Positions 13,001-24,039 of a stretch of DNA of 64,000 bases are shown piece after piece. Made by a program: the position numbers and the translations under genes. Below the pieces are notes generated by a model. The model did no database searches. It saw only the letters and a list, made by a program, of their open reading frames with translations, and was not told the origin of the DNA. Within the stretch, counting starts at the first letter, position 1; the number at the start of each line of letters is the position of its first letter. Source of the stretch: Mesostigma viride. Its lineage: Eukaryota > Streptophyta > Mesostigmatophyceae > Mesostigmatales > Mesostigmataceae. The stretch is taken from assembly GCA_009746045.1 (NCBI GenBank), contig RPFO01000667.1, positions 7,569,546 to 7,633,545 of the forward strand, written 5' to 3'.

Positions 13001-16000
13001 ATGCCATGCTAGAGTATACTGTACTACTGGAGCGGCCAAGCCAAGCCTCCCAGTATGACGCTAGCGGGCTATGCCTCCACGGCTTTGCAAGGCAACCCCT
13101 AATGCATAGGGAATAGGGTCTTGGGTCTTTCCTGTAATAGGCCTCGCAAAGCAGCCCCTAAGGAGGTAATTGGCGTCCCAATGAAGGATCCGCTCGCTGC
13201 ATTCTGCTAGGGTGATCCGGGACGGTCAGCCACATGAGGTCGTTCCCTTTAGCCCAGTGACATGATAGAATCCAACTTTGGTTATGTCTAATTTCAGTTT
13301 GTCTGTAATTAGAGTCTATCACGTATCCATGAGACAGCCAGCACAGGCATGGCATAACTATATACTATAGTGACCACGGTATCAACGAGACAGCCAGCGC
13401 AGGCATGGCATTACTATACTATAGTGACCACGGTATCAACGAGACAGCCAGCGCAGGCATGGCATTACTATACTATAGTGACCATGGTATCCATGAGACA
13501 GCCAGCGCAGGCATGGCATTACTATACTATAGTGACCATGGTATCCATGAGACAGCCAGCGCAGGCATGGCATTACTAGACTATAGTGACCATGGTATCC
13601 ATGAGACAGCCAGCACGGGCCAGAAAGCTGAGAATCCGGATCACGGCAGCTTGAGCCTGCTGTTATGGTATCCGCGAGTTGTTGAGGATGATGGAAGTGC
13701 AAAATGAATGGAGGTGCAGAATTTGCGTAGAGTTAGTCATAGTGATACTTAACTGTCAGCCTCTCACGTACCGGACAGCCGCAGGTCCTTGAGCACTGGC
13801 AGCCGGAACAGGGCACCCGGCACGGCGGTGAGCTGGTTGAACGAGAGGTCGAGCTGCTCCAAGTTGCGCTGCACCAGGGGAGAAGGATATCCCAACAGGA
13901 GAGAATATCGGGACAGAGATAAGGGCCAAGCCAGTAGGGGACAGAGATAAGGGCCAGGTGAATTGGGGACAGAGGTAGGGGCCGTGAAGGAAAAGATTTG
14001 TGTTCGAAATTGTATCTAATAGCGGGGCAAAGTCAATATCTAGGGAGCAGGGGCAGGGGCGGGACCGCTTATGCCAGCAAACAATAGTGGGTCAGCCCCA
14101 GGCAAACACAGGACCTCAGCCCTGTTCGGAAATACGTGCGTACTGTCCCCGACTCTAGGGGCCAGGGCATATAAAGGAGCCAGCATATATATCTCATTTA
14201 TTGCCTTCACTCTGATGTAAGTTACTATACCTTTTAATAGATATCTCATATCAATGAGGCAACCTGTACAACGGATTGCCGTGCGCCGACAGGACCCACC
14301 CATGTGGCCAGGAAGCAAGGCAGCGATGGTAGTGGTTTGCACGTGTGACAGGGACGATGATAGTGATGACAGCAACAATAGCCGTGTGACGACAGCTATC
14401 ATCTACAACGATGCCAAGGGGTAGGGGTCGGTCCGCAAATTGGTTCAGAGGCAAGGCGCATATGTGCATGTGTCAGCCAGGCACATGCGGGCTGAAGAAT
14501 GAGGCTGTACAATGGGGAGTGCAACAAGGAGGCAAATGGGGCAGAGGGAGGACGTCTTATCTCAAGCCCCCATCTGGATGAAGGAAGCTCATTACAATCA
14601 ATAGGGCAGTACTGGGGTGATACAGCCGATAGGCCCGTACAGTGAATGGCTATCATACAGTGAATAGAGCGGGAAAAACAACGGGCCGCTTCAAGTAGGG
14701 GTCACCGCGACATGATAGAACGTTTGGAGAACAAGATCAGAGGGGCGGCAGTGGCAACGCTCCTGCGTTGCAAGGCAAGAGCTACACTGCTGTGAGAGTC
14801 AGGGATGTGGACCAAGTTGGATGCAGGTGCTATGAAGTAGCATGCATGTGGAAACAAGTTATGGAGTAGAGCTCGCACATGGAAACGCACGGACAAGCTC
14901 CCGGGGCCACTTTGCCTAGTCATAGGCTGACTGGACGAAACATCCGATAAGGCTGTGACCTAGAAGCTATCACTTCTCCGACAAGGCTGTGACCTAGAAG
15001 CTATCACTTCTCCGATAAGACTGTGACCTAGAAGCTATCACTTCTCATTCTTAGTCGGCAACTCGGCGAACCCTGGCCAACAAATATGCGGACACGATAA
15101 GCACGGCCCCTCTGCAAGCGCTTACATCTTACACCTTATCTACTACGCCCTGCCCGCTATCCACTAAACTCTTAACCCTAACCCCTAAACCCTAAACCCT
15201 AAACCCTAAACCCTGCCCGCTATCCACTTCCTGTCATACGCACCACCCACGATGCACCACCCACTACTATTCATTACTACCCAACGCTGGTGCCCAGTCG
15301 CCCATCCTCCATTCCCTTCCTAGCTCACACCTCCCAACCCACCCTGAGCCCACCAACCCTGTCCTGTTTACATATATCATCGTTGGATTGGGCAAGTGCA
15401 GTACGAATGACAATGGGGTGGGCAAGAATAGGGTGGGCAACCATGGGTAAATGGGTAGTGAGCCCGCTCTTTTCAACCGCAAGAGAGCTGCACTAGGAGT
15501 ATAGTGTGGTTATTATCAGGAGTGTAGTGTGGATATGATCAGATACTATTCCATATAATTATACTCTACTCACGCTCCCAGGCGCATGCTTCTGCCGCGA
15601 TACATATGCCACCGAAACTACACGGTGAGGACCAGCCCCCCGCTGGGGCCTAGGAATGCACTGACACCTAGCTGTCTGCTCGTGCCCACGAAATTTGGTT
15701 GGTGGGCTGGTGCCCCTGATCAACGTAGACGGATCTTGTCAATCTGGGCGTGGGGCCAGCGGGTCTTCTATCAGACAACAGTGCCCACCTTGTTCTAGAT
15801 TAAACCATATATTCTTCTGCGCATGACGGCGACGCTATACCTAGGTACATCGTGCAAAGATATCCCAACATGTGATGATCTGACCTAGCTACGTACACTG
15901 GCGTTTGGAAATCTGCCCCGGCCCGCGCTAGTCTAATTATACGAAGAATTTTCCAGATGAGCATAGAGCCAACAAAATATTAGCTAGAAGAAGAATGCAA

Positions 16001-16322
16001 CCCCAACTCCCCTTTCTGATCACCCCAGCCACTTAAGTTGCCAGCTGCCCCAACGCCAGGCGCATACCAATGAGGAGATCTCCGCAGGAATCGCGCGCAG
16101 CGAATTTCGGGCGAGTGACAGCTCCACCAGGCTATGTTTCTCCCACAGTTTCCGAGGAACGCTCGAGAGGCTTCTGCTTGAAATGTCCAAATATACGATG
16201 TCGCCGCTTGGGATGACGCCTCCGAGCTCCCGGTGTTTTGCAAAAGTTGCAAGGCGAGTAATTTTTTTCTGATCTGACGCCGGCTTCCCCTGCGACTGGG
16301 AAAGGCTTACTCCCGCACCCAT
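1324..16322 (-). CDS. Leucine-rich-repeat protein, 8 exons, predicted N-myristoylated
   Basis: Predicted exons in transcript order are 16322-16068, 13868-13772, 11512-11386, 9991-9795, 9236-8283, 5229-5021, 2310-2242 and 1659-1324. All introns are GT-AG; phases match at each junction and total 2244 nt (747 aa). The junctions rebuild continuous LRRs, for example [12 protein letters not shown] across exons 2/3. I count about 14 LRRs of the LxxLxLSxNxLxxLPxxL type. Seven lie in the N-terminal ~215 residues and seven in the C-terminal ~210. A Ser/Pro/Gly/Gln-rich, probably disordered insert of roughly 290 residues (exon 5) separates them. The N-terminus MGAGVS fits the MGxxxS myristoylation signal, suggesting membrane anchoring. 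The segment [15 protein letters not shown] followed by IVSYLRAQ resembles the capping region of SHOC2/PIRL-type intracellular LRR proteins. These families scaffold signalling, but no catalytic domain is visible, so function here is unknown. The exon 5 donor (GTGATC) is the weakest site, and exon 6 could start at 5202 in the same phase. Confidence 0.85.
2400..2546 (-). pseudogene. Duplicated fragments of LRR exon 7 acceptor region
   Basis: The acceptor side of exon 7 (CCACCAG followed by GAGCTGAACCT) is repeated twice more within intron 6, near 2405-2435 and 2528-2545. The upstream copy still reads HQELNL before it decays into unrelated sequence. Both retain an AG acceptor, but neither encodes a full 23-residue LRR. 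They look like relics of local tandem duplication. Confidence 0.7.
2893..3330. repeat. 18-bp minisatellite (LRR intron 6)
   Basis: About 24 tandem copies of an 18-bp unit, TATACTATGCTGTCAGTG with variants. Since 18 is divisible by 3, frames stay open on both strands and give spurious YTMLSV- or CCQCIL-type proteins. The array is intronic. Confidence 0.92.
4009..4107. repeat. (AGT)n trinucleotide microsatellite
   Basis: A nearly pure AGT tract in LRR intron 6, directly beside a terminal-inverted-repeat element. Confidence 0.95.
4116..4825. mobile_element. Non-autonomous TIR (MITE/foldback-like) element, 710 bp
   Basis: The left end reads TACAGTCATTACCGCGTTAA and the right end is its inverted complement; 24 of 25 terminal positions match. 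Each end also holds its own internal inverted pair (GTTAAGTTGCGA/TCGCAACTTAAC at 4131-4172, and a similar pair at 4700-4784), so each terminus could fold on itself. Flanking GTAG tetranucleotides (4112-4115 and 4826-4829) could be a target duplication. The site lies in an AGT microsatellite, so that is weak. No transposase frame is present and the superfamily is not assigned. Confidence 0.72.
5515..5662. repeat. 12-bp minisatellite (GGAAGAACTGGG)n
   Basis: About twelve near-perfect copies in LRR intron 5. The unit is divisible by three, so frames read [11 protein letters not shown] or its shifted forms; these are not genes. Confidence 0.95.
6509..7954. repeat. 66-bp minisatellite, ~22 copies, highly homogenised
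   Basis: About 21.9 tandem copies of a 66-bp unit in LRR intron 5. Only the first unit and one unit near 7242 differ visibly from consensus. Because 66 is divisible by 3 and the unit has few stops, five of six frames stay open for 480-600 codons. The repeat sits between validated exons 5 and 6 and has a repeat codon pattern in every frame, so I treat the frames as artefacts. Confidence 0.95.
10080..10295. repeat. (CA)n-rich simple repeat
   Basis: Interrupted CA dinucleotide tract in LRR intron 3. The His/Thr-rich and Cys/Val-rich frames across it are artefacts. Confidence 0.93.
11143..11395. repeat. 49-bp tandem repeat carrying copies of the exon 3 splice donor
   Basis: Five copies of a ~49-bp unit abut LRR exon 3. 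Each includes, on the minus strand, CTGAG followed by GTAAGCATGC, which is exactly the end of exon 3 and its donor site. Donor copies lie near 11386, 11336, 11287, 11237 and 11188. Only the one at 11386 joins the coding exon in the predicted phase. Confidence 0.88.
12072..12752. repeat. 34-bp minisatellite, ~20 copies
   Basis: Units of the form GAGATGGGTAGTTGTGCCTG plus 14 more bases alternate between a few variants (TAGCTG/TAGTTG; CTTTAAG/CTTGAAA/CCCTAAA). The variants show higher-order alternation typical of unequal exchange. The array lies in LRR intron 2. Confidence 0.93.
13331..13617. repeat. 54-bp minisatellite, ~5 copies
   Basis: About five copies of a 54-bp unit with the core GACAGCCAGCGCAGGCATGG. 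It lies in LRR intron 1 close to exon 2. Confidence 0.92.
14944..15047. repeat. 34-bp tandem triplication
   Basis: Three copies of CCGATAAGGCTGTGACCTAG plus 14 bases, lying about 100 bp from the interstitial telomeric tract. Confidence 0.92.
15148..15228. repeat. Interstitial telomeric tract flanked by an 18-bp direct repeat
   Basis: A short run of CCCTAAA units (about 15172-15214, plant/algal TTTAGGG type) lies between two identical copies of CCCTGCCCGCTATCCACT (15148-15165 and 15211-15228). Such an arrangement is expected when telomeric repeats are added at a staggered break and the overhangs are filled in. It lies within LRR intron 1, so it is not a chromosome end. Confidence 0.88.
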
Positions 16323-18490
16323 AGCCTCCCCAGCCTAAACCAGCCACTCCGGGGATGCCATGGACAAGATCAGCAGACATGTGGCCTGCGAACGAAGTGG
16401 CCATCGTTGCGAACTGCGGGGTGCTGGCCGAGGTTTCGCCCATGAGATTAGAAGGGGCACGTGACCGTGAAGAATTGTCGAGTTTCCACTGTGGTAAATG
16501 TGACCGCACTCTGCACTGTGCAGGCACCGCGCCCATCTTCCAATTGAAGTGCCAGGTGCACACTGCCCCTTCCTGACAGAAAATTTCCTGAATCAACCAG
16601 GCATTGACACGTATGTACAGTGGTAGCCGCAGCGATACGTTCACCGGTGGTTACTTACGAAGTAATTTTCTTATACTGACATTGATGAGCGCGTTGGGAA
16701 TGGCAGAATCAGCAACGAGGGCACTAATTAGCACCTTACGTACCAGGGGAGAAGTTCGCACTTTGCACCTTACATCAGTTCCACGCTCGGTTGACGGAAA
16801 CAGTGCTATCGGGAAAGGTTATTAAACCCCTAGGTCCTAATAAATGACTGGTGACGCCGGCTTGTTTCCAAGATAAAAGTTTGGGATGAAGTTAAGGACA
16901 AGGCGTTCGCTGCCCTTCATGGGATCGTGTGTGGGAACATGGTGCGCAAATGAAAATACGCTGATATTGGTATAAAAGAGACATGCCGAAGTATAGTATT
17001 TTGACGTCCATGGTCCGCGTCTCCTCTTTTCGCGGCCGCTAGTTACTTGCCTCGCCTTGCCTTGCCAGGCGTAAAGGCTGCGATTTTCGGAAGGCTCTGG
17101 GCATCAGGAATTTTTATTTTGGGCTGCCCACCGATGATGGTGACAGCGTGTAGGTACGTTTTCAGTCAGATGTGTGATGACGTGGTAAGAAAAGGCCGGC
17201 TGGCCAGGCAGCAGCGTTGTCAGACTATGGCTTCTTACTTACATTGTTGTCGGTGTGGCTCCTTGATGTATCCTGGCTTGCCGTGGCTCATAGCTTGCAA
17301 CTATTTTGTGGGAGATCTCACAGTAGGAGCGCTTGTGTCGTAGCACAAAGCCCTGCCTTGGCAGTAGACATTGCCAAGAAGTCCCTCGGAAAAGAGGTCA
17401 CGTGCACTAATACATAACTCCTTTAAGACATGAGGCGAGAAGGCCTGAACAGTCAAACATCGAAGAACGCACCGATGCATTGTTTGCGTCTTATAATAAG
17501 GGATTGGGTACCTTGCTCCAAAGCCATGTACTAGCACGCGGATACTGACATTGAGCTACGTCGCCTGACCATGATCACAATGCTAGAGTCCTCCTGAGCC
17601 GATGCGGCTGTCTACCTCCATGTCCTGCTCCAATAAGTCAGTCACGCAAAGGATTTGTTTGAGGCGGTAGATAAAATGGGCCGAGTGCTCCGTGCTCGGT
17701 GCTCGGGGCTAGTTGCCGTCCCGGCAAGCACACCATGTACCAGGTAGCCAATATTGAATATCCTTAACCCGAGCATGCATGATGTTGTTTCCAAATTATT
17801 TAACTTGATTGATCTTTTCTTACATTCAGACGATATTCATACAACAAGAAAGGCCGGCCGATTCCAGTCCATGGCACATCTAGTGACTAGGCTGACATTA
17901 GATCCGGCATGACCACCGATTAGGACATCCGTGACCTTCATGAATACAAGAGAAAGGCTCCAGGGAGGCAAACCAGCAATCCAAGCGATAGCCCTCTAAA
18001 CTAGAATACCGTGCCGACCATGTCAGTCAGGTGTGACTCCGCCAAGCAGCACCCTGCTGCAAGTCCTCAAGACAAACCCGTCTCGACTCACATTTCCGCT
18101 GCGGCCTTTGATGGCGGTGCCGCCAGGTGGTCCGCGACTAGTTCATCTCCATGAAGACAACAAACCAGTTGTGAGTGAAGGAAATGAACGAACAACGACC
18201 ACCATGTGAAACCTGTCACAGTGTCGCCATGATAATTCTGCATGCCTGTCCACAAGTGAGCGCAATGTAACAATAACAGTTGTCTCACTTCATAATGCAA
18301 AGCATAAATCTTGTGAACGAAAATGGCTGACGGCGGAATGGCTAACGGCGGAGCTCAGAACTTTTGCGTCTGAGCCCAAATTCAGTCAGATCACTTGCAT
18401 TCGATGCACCTTTTTAAGACGCACTCGCCAGTATAATTGGTTACGGCTGACACACAGTATCTGTAAAGTTAAGATCGTGACAAGATTCCA
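16323..18490. other. Intergenic region upstream of the LRR gene
   Basis: This holds the promoter side of the minus-strand LRR gene. Several 60-170 codon frames exist but none matches a family I recognise or shows consistent splice structure. No large repeat was seen. Confidence 0.4.
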
Positions 18491-18493
18491 GCT

Positions 18494-19890
18494 ATGACGA
18501 CTCCGAAAGCAAAACGCAGTTTGGAAAGGGAGCTTTCCGGCTCCCAGCCCAACCCACTCGCCATCGTCCTAATTGCCCAGCCGTCTGGGCCCGCACACCC
18601 ATCGCCAAGCGCCTCACCCAAGCCCAAGAAACCCTGCTACGATAACAACAAATGGCGACAGTACCTAGACCACGAACGCTTTTCTTTATGCCAAGTGCTG
18701 GCTGGACCTGACCAAGGACGAATGCACTGAGATAGCCCAGCTCTACTACGCACAGGATCGCAAGCTCCGCGGGCCCTTTGGGCCCATCCCCGCCGAAAAC
18801 CTGGAGAGGTTCATCGCCCGGCCAGAGCCGCAACCTTCGCCTCCCTGTCCTTTTCAGCTTCTTCCACCTCACTGACGACGACTTCGTTGCTAAGCTCCGC
18901 AACCCAGCCTGGCCTGCGCAGCCGGCAGGCACATCGGCTCCCTCCCCTGCAAGGATGACATCCGAGTAGTGCTGGAGGAGCACGTGACCTGGCGGCGTTG
19001 GCCGAGAAGCTGCTGACCTCGCTGAACACGACGCTCAACACGGTGGAGGCCCGGGTCTCCAATGTGGAAACCAATTAAGGTCGCCCACAAGCTCCAACTA
19101 GCTCAGTTCACGGCGCTGCAGACCGCGGCGCAGGCATCTGAGGCGCAGGCTGCACTTGTCTATCGCCTGAATCATGTGGAGGGCAAGTGCGACCTGCTCG
19201 TCAAGAAGCTTGAAGCCATCACCGCCCAAACAGACGCCCTGGCCGCGCAGGTCCCGGCGAATGCAGCGCAGATAGCCACCATCGCAGCCCAGCCCACCCA
19301 GCCGGCCGATGATAGCCTCTCCCCGCACTCCTTCGCGGACCTGAGCACTGCGGTCAGCGACCGCCTCGACCACTGACGCCATCGCTACGAAACTCCAGGA
19401 GCTTGAAGACCTTCGCCAGGCACAACAACGGGAGGCCACCGACCGCGCTCGCCGCGAGTGCCGAGTGGTGGCTGCGTCGTTTCCCCCAGAAGCCAGGGGA
19501 GACGTCAACCACCTTAATTGCCGACGAGCTCAAGGACCAGCTCCTTACCCTCATGGGCCTGGTAGGTGAGGTAGAACTGCGCGGGTGCCACCGCCTTCCC
19601 CACTCACGGGACAAGGCGGCTGGACCCCACTGGTCAGTCCTGCTCACCTTCCCCTCCCCTGAGGACAAGCAGCGGTTCCTTTCTCGTCATCGCAAGAGCT
19701 AGGTTGCACGACCTCACCTGGACGCTGGACGACGACCTGACCCCCGCTCTGACAGCAGCAGCAGCGACGCGACCTGTGGCCTGAATACCTCCGCCACAAG
19801 CAGGATCGACCCCCAGAAGCCCAAGGTGTACTGGGGGGGCGGGGGTCCCTGATGATCAACCACAAGATAGTGGACGCCCCGGCCTGCGGG
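18494..19890 (+). pseudogene. Decayed LINE ORF1 (L1-type), copy 1
   Basis: Coding-like sequence runs through several frames broken by stops and shifts. It starts with a Pro/Ser/Lys-rich leader, then an Ala/Gln/Leu-rich coiled-coil-like middle (about 19060-19380, with LKLEAITAQTDALAAQ-like spacing). A C-terminal block follows: GCHRLPHSRDKAAGPHW, then VLLTFPSPEDKQRFL, then LDDDLTPA. That last order (basic patch, beta-strand LxxF, then DDLTP) is the hallmark of L1-type ORF1 nucleic-acid-binding proteins. A second diverged copy follows at 20.5 kb. I infer a degenerate ORF1 and see no adjacent reverse transcriptase. Confidence 0.65.
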
Positions 19891-20465
19891 CTAGAATCTG
19901 AGCCATAGCTTGTAATTAACTCGGTAGTCACTGCCGCCATGGCACTGCCCTGCCTAATGTTTGCCTAGCCTTGCCACCATACCTAGTCACGTGCACCGCT
20001 AACGCACGGCAGTACACAACCAGCCATAGCCTTAGCTCATAGCCCTTGTACAACCAGCCATGCTACGTCCTGGCTATGCTTCGCTTACTTGCCCACGCTC
20101 CCTTTTATGATATGCTCACGCGGGTCTTATCAATTGCACCCACAGATCTTGCCGGATCGTCTATCGATCGTGTCCGATTGCTGCTGTGGCATGCCTCTGG
20201 CATGAAGGAGAAAAGGGGTCTCTGCCCTTTCTTCCTGTTGCACGCACATACAGGGATTAAAAGCAATCCGGTGCTCCGTGACTCCCCAACGGGAGCACGA
20301 GTTTAACGGTGCATCAGTGCCCTACCGCCCCCAGTGGCAGCAACCGAAGGCATCATATAATGATGCCATGATACAATGTTCAGTGTACAGTGTTCGATCT
20401 GGAAAAACGAAATGGTGGCTGCAGATCTGCGTCCCATGCCCCGCCTGCCTAAACAACGCATGACT
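19891..20465. other. Spacer between the two ORF1 relics
   Basis: The segment near 20205-20310 (containing GTGACTCCCCAACGGGAGCA) has a relative near 59970-60045 beside LINE sequence, so it is probably part of a dispersed repeat. No gene is visible. Confidence 0.45.
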
Positions 20466-21715
20466 GGAAATTGTGACTGGATACACCAAAATGGACATAC
20501 CAAAATCGCATCGCCCGCAGCGTCGCCTGAGCCCAAGCGCAGTCACCCTCCCGAGCCGAGCTGGGACAAGTTCGACTTTGACGCCAGCCAGCCAGGCTTT
20601 TTTGACAAGCTCAACTATGACAGCCTCCTGGGCTACATGTTTTTTGGATCGCTCGCCGCGCTTAATTAACTGTGCAAGCAGCTCCACCACCAGCACTGCC
20701 TCCGCAATGCCTTCTTTCAATATCATTCGGCTGACTGAAAAGCTCCACAGCACCGCCCGCCCCCACCTTCAGCAATACACCCTCTTTTCCTTTCTTGGAC
20801 GCTCGACCCTCGAGGAGCTCTGCCCCCCCAGGCACTGACCCCCCTCACCACCACCTTGACCGAAACCTCCACCATGCATCCGCTCACTCCTTAAGGAGGC
20901 CCGTCGAGCAGCACATGGCCCCCCTCGGCCCTCACTGCAGATGTGGTAGCCATGGGCGGCACGTTGACTGCCGAGCTCCCCCTTCTCTCCACTGCCGCCA
21001 CCGCCACGTCCACCCGGCCTCCTCGCCTCCACCTCCAAAGCCACCGCCGCCACCACTGCCACCACCGACGCCATCACCGCCCAGCTCCTAGCCATCGACC
21101 AGCGCCTCAAGGACAACGCCATCGCCACAGAGTGCCTGCAAAATACCGCAGGCCTCACCGCCCAGGCGGTGAAGCACATTGCAGCCGAGCCAGCCCCTGC
21201 TGGCCCCGCCAGCGATGCCCCTCCCTCAGTCCTAGCCAGACCTGGGCCGCCATGCTGCTGAATCGATCACACCACCTCCACCAGGCTCCGCCATCGCTGC
21301 ACAGCTCAAGCAGCAGACGCTCGACCTCCGCGACGAGGCCGAGCTCGACAAGCGCAGCCGCAACGTCATCGTAAAGCACTTCGACCTTGAAGGTGAAAAC
21401 TCCAAGTCCCTTGCCCAGGCATTTGAGAACAAAATCCTTGCCCCCATGTCCCTCATTGGTGAGCTCAAGCTGGACGTCCTCCGCCTTCCCCGCTTGCGGG
21501 GTAAGGCTGGACCGCCCCGGTGCTCCTCACCTTTGAGTACATGGCGCACAAGAATTTTGTTTCTCAAGTGTGCCAAGCGGCTCGTGGGGACCTCCTACAC
21601 GCTGGACGACGACTTGACTCTGGCCCAGCAACAATGGCCGGCGACGGGAGCTACTGTATGGCCGACCTACCTCCAGCTGAGAGATCATGGTGGTGCGCCT
21701 AGAGCAGGTGTAATC
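20466..21715 (+). pseudogene. Decayed LINE ORF1 (L1-type), copy 2
   Basis: It has the same architecture as the relic 2 kb upstream: Pro/Ser leader with SPKPK-like spacing, an Ala-rich helical middle, then a block reading NVIVKHFDLEGEN, a LPRLRGKAGPP basic motif, VLLTFEYMAHKNF and TLDDDLTLAQQQ. The last pieces lie in different frames, so the gene is broken. The shared order with copy 1 supports a common LINE origin, but sequence identity is only moderate, so the two are independent insertions or an old duplication. Confidence 0.65.
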
Positions 21716-21808
21716 TGATTTGGCACGCCGCAAAGGTGAAAACCAGAGCAGGTGTAGTTTACATCCCGTACCACTTGCATATGCAGGAAGTAGCCCAGAA
21801 TGTATTAA

Positions 21809-23986
21809 CCCGTGTTTTTTTAATTAGAACGCGATATATCGCGTTGTAAGCTTTTTTTAGAACGCGTATAGCACCCAAGGAAAATTTTTTTTCATGGTCA
21901 TGTATATACTTTCCTGAAAGCCCATAAATCAAAGGATTTTTTGAGCTACTCAGACCTACAAAATGCTAATTCATTAGAGAGATACACTGGTTTGAATACA
22001 GGGGGGTCTGACCATGACCGCGATTTCTTGACCCTAGGTCACAAGTCATGTGCTTATTCACAGATGGTTCATGAAAAAAATCTGGCTTCTTGCACGAGCT
22101 ATGGGCAACATATGCAGGCTCTGTGAAACAAAACTCAGGCCCATTGGGCCACTGGAGCTATTTTTCATTAGCATCACAATTACAACGCAGTACAACGCAG
22201 TGGGAAAAATGAGAGCCCTTCACAACATGACGCAACGATATGAGCCCCATAAACGGGGCCATAGTGAGCTTGGAGGGTCAAAACGTTGAAAATAGGTGTT
22301 GTATAAGTTATACAGCATCAAACATGCATCAAACATCATGACTGGATGACTAATATGACTGAATCAGGCAGCCATAGCCAAAGCATCATCCACTCTCACA
22401 ACGTGTTGAGCACATGCCTCGTGGGAACGGAGGTGCTGGGTTTTCATTCCATAACGTGTGCAATACTGAAAGAAAGAGGCACGTGTAATGCAAGGCTTGG
22501 ATAGGTTGAGTGATCCATGAGCTTACATGCAGGCAAAGATGACGCTGGAATGCATGCTAGCAAATGGTGGCAAGATGCTAACAACACATGATTATACACC
22601 ATGATTATGGGCACCTAGCTGGTCTTCTTGCACAATCAACGCAGTATAAACCATCAACATCCAATCGTCACGATATATGCACGGCTTGACGACGTATACA
22701 GCACCTAAATACTGCACAACTGCAACCTGCTATGGCTGACATGCAAGCAACGTCGAGTAGGATGGCGGTCTTAGAGAGGCTGGGCAGAGGTCGGTAGAAA
22801 TAAGTGGAAAACTGGCAGAAACTAGGTAGAAACACGATATACTTACGCCTGCAAGCACTATTGAGCCGGTGGCAGAGGCCATTTCCAGGAAAATACAGCA
22901 TACCGTAGCAATAGCCACGGTCACGCCTTACGCTATTTGCAGGCACCATCATGCCCGGCGCTACCCAATAAAAGTCTGCACAATTCTCGGTTTAGCCGAG
23001 AGTCCGGACGTTCGGAATGAATAAACATGTGTTAAGAAGTCGAAACACCATGGAAATACCAAGCATGGTGCCGCAGCAGACCCGAGTCTTGACGTAATAA
23101 TATGTATGCCGGTTTCCAGGGTTTCCGCATGAAAGTTGGGTGAGAAACTGGAAAAAACTACGTTTCCTTTGCCCCAGTACCTCAACAAACTCGTAGAAAC
23201 CTAATTATCAACCTTTGAACGCATCATCATGGTCGTGCCACCCAACAGCCACTGAAATTCGCGCGAAAACTGGCGAGATCTACCTGCCGCCATCGCCGTC
23301 GTCTTCACCTTCGTCCCGCGAAAATGCCTGATTTCAGTGGTACATATTTTGATCAGACACTCCGCAAAGGTGAAAACCTTTGCGTTCAGTGCCAGGCCGC
23401 GGAAAACGCGGAAAACGCGATCTGCAAATGAATCCGACCGGAATCGAACTGGGGACCTCTCGCACCAATTTTGCTGACTATAGGACGGACGTCTCCGGTT
23501 ACCATGGCATCGCCAACTTACCCTACAGTCATCCGCAAAAGTTCTCCTGTCCGGGGAGTGATGCAAGCCTTTCGGATTTGGTACTAGATAAATCACTCGA
23601 GATCTGTGTGTAGGAGTACTACACACGTGTCTGCACGCGAGACTTGTTCAGTCTCGCACCGTGAGACGGGCTGAACACGGCTGAATCCTTCTTTTTAGTA
23701 GAAGGGGGCGTAGCCGGTACTATCGAAATCAGCCAAGCGTATATTCTGATCAGACACTCCGCAAAGGTGAAAACGCAAGGGTGAAATATTTGTTTGCAGC
23801 TGTCACAAAAAAAATACCAAAAATACCAGGATTTTTTCTTGAATTCTATGAGATGTTTCTGACCTATCTTGAAAGTTTCAGACCAAAAATCGCATGTTTA
23901 ATAGGTTTGCCACGTGTCAGATTACAACGCGATACATCGCGTTCTAACCCTACAACGCGATGTATCGCGTTGTAAAAAAACACGGG
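21809..23986. mobile_element. piggyBac-like non-autonomous element (TTAA target)
   Basis: Both ends are flanked by TTAA (21805-21808 and 23987-23990) and carry the perfect inverted terminus CCCGTGTTTTTTTA. Immediately inside each end is a 16-bp palindrome ACGCGATATATCGCGT or its variant ACGCGATGTATCGCGT, doubled at the right end. TTAA target sites with termini starting CCC are characteristic of the piggyBac superfamily. No transposase-length frame lies inside. The 2178-bp interior is non-coding apart from a SINE-like copy near 23.35-23.64 kb. It would need a transposase from elsewhere. Confidence 0.82.
23349..23640 (-). mobile_element. tRNA-related SINE-like copy inside the piggyBac-like element
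   Basis: On the minus strand this matches the element at 59468-59764 over nearly its whole length. It includes a Pol III B-box-like AGTTCGATTCC and the terminal GATCAGACACTCCGC. A second partial copy of the terminus lies at 23748-23775. Nesting implies it inserted after the piggyBac-like element was in place, or moved with it. Confidence 0.68.
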
Positions 23987-24039
23987 TTAAGCCATATGCC
24001 CCTTCTCAGGGCTATGTGCTACATGAAGTGAGACAACTA

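Noticed and set aside
12072-13617. CRISPR-like arrays
   Set aside because: The repeats are contiguous tandem units without unique spacers, in a eukaryotic intron.
17047-17343. 98-codon frame
   Set aside because: No recognisable family, no splice context, composition like its surroundings.
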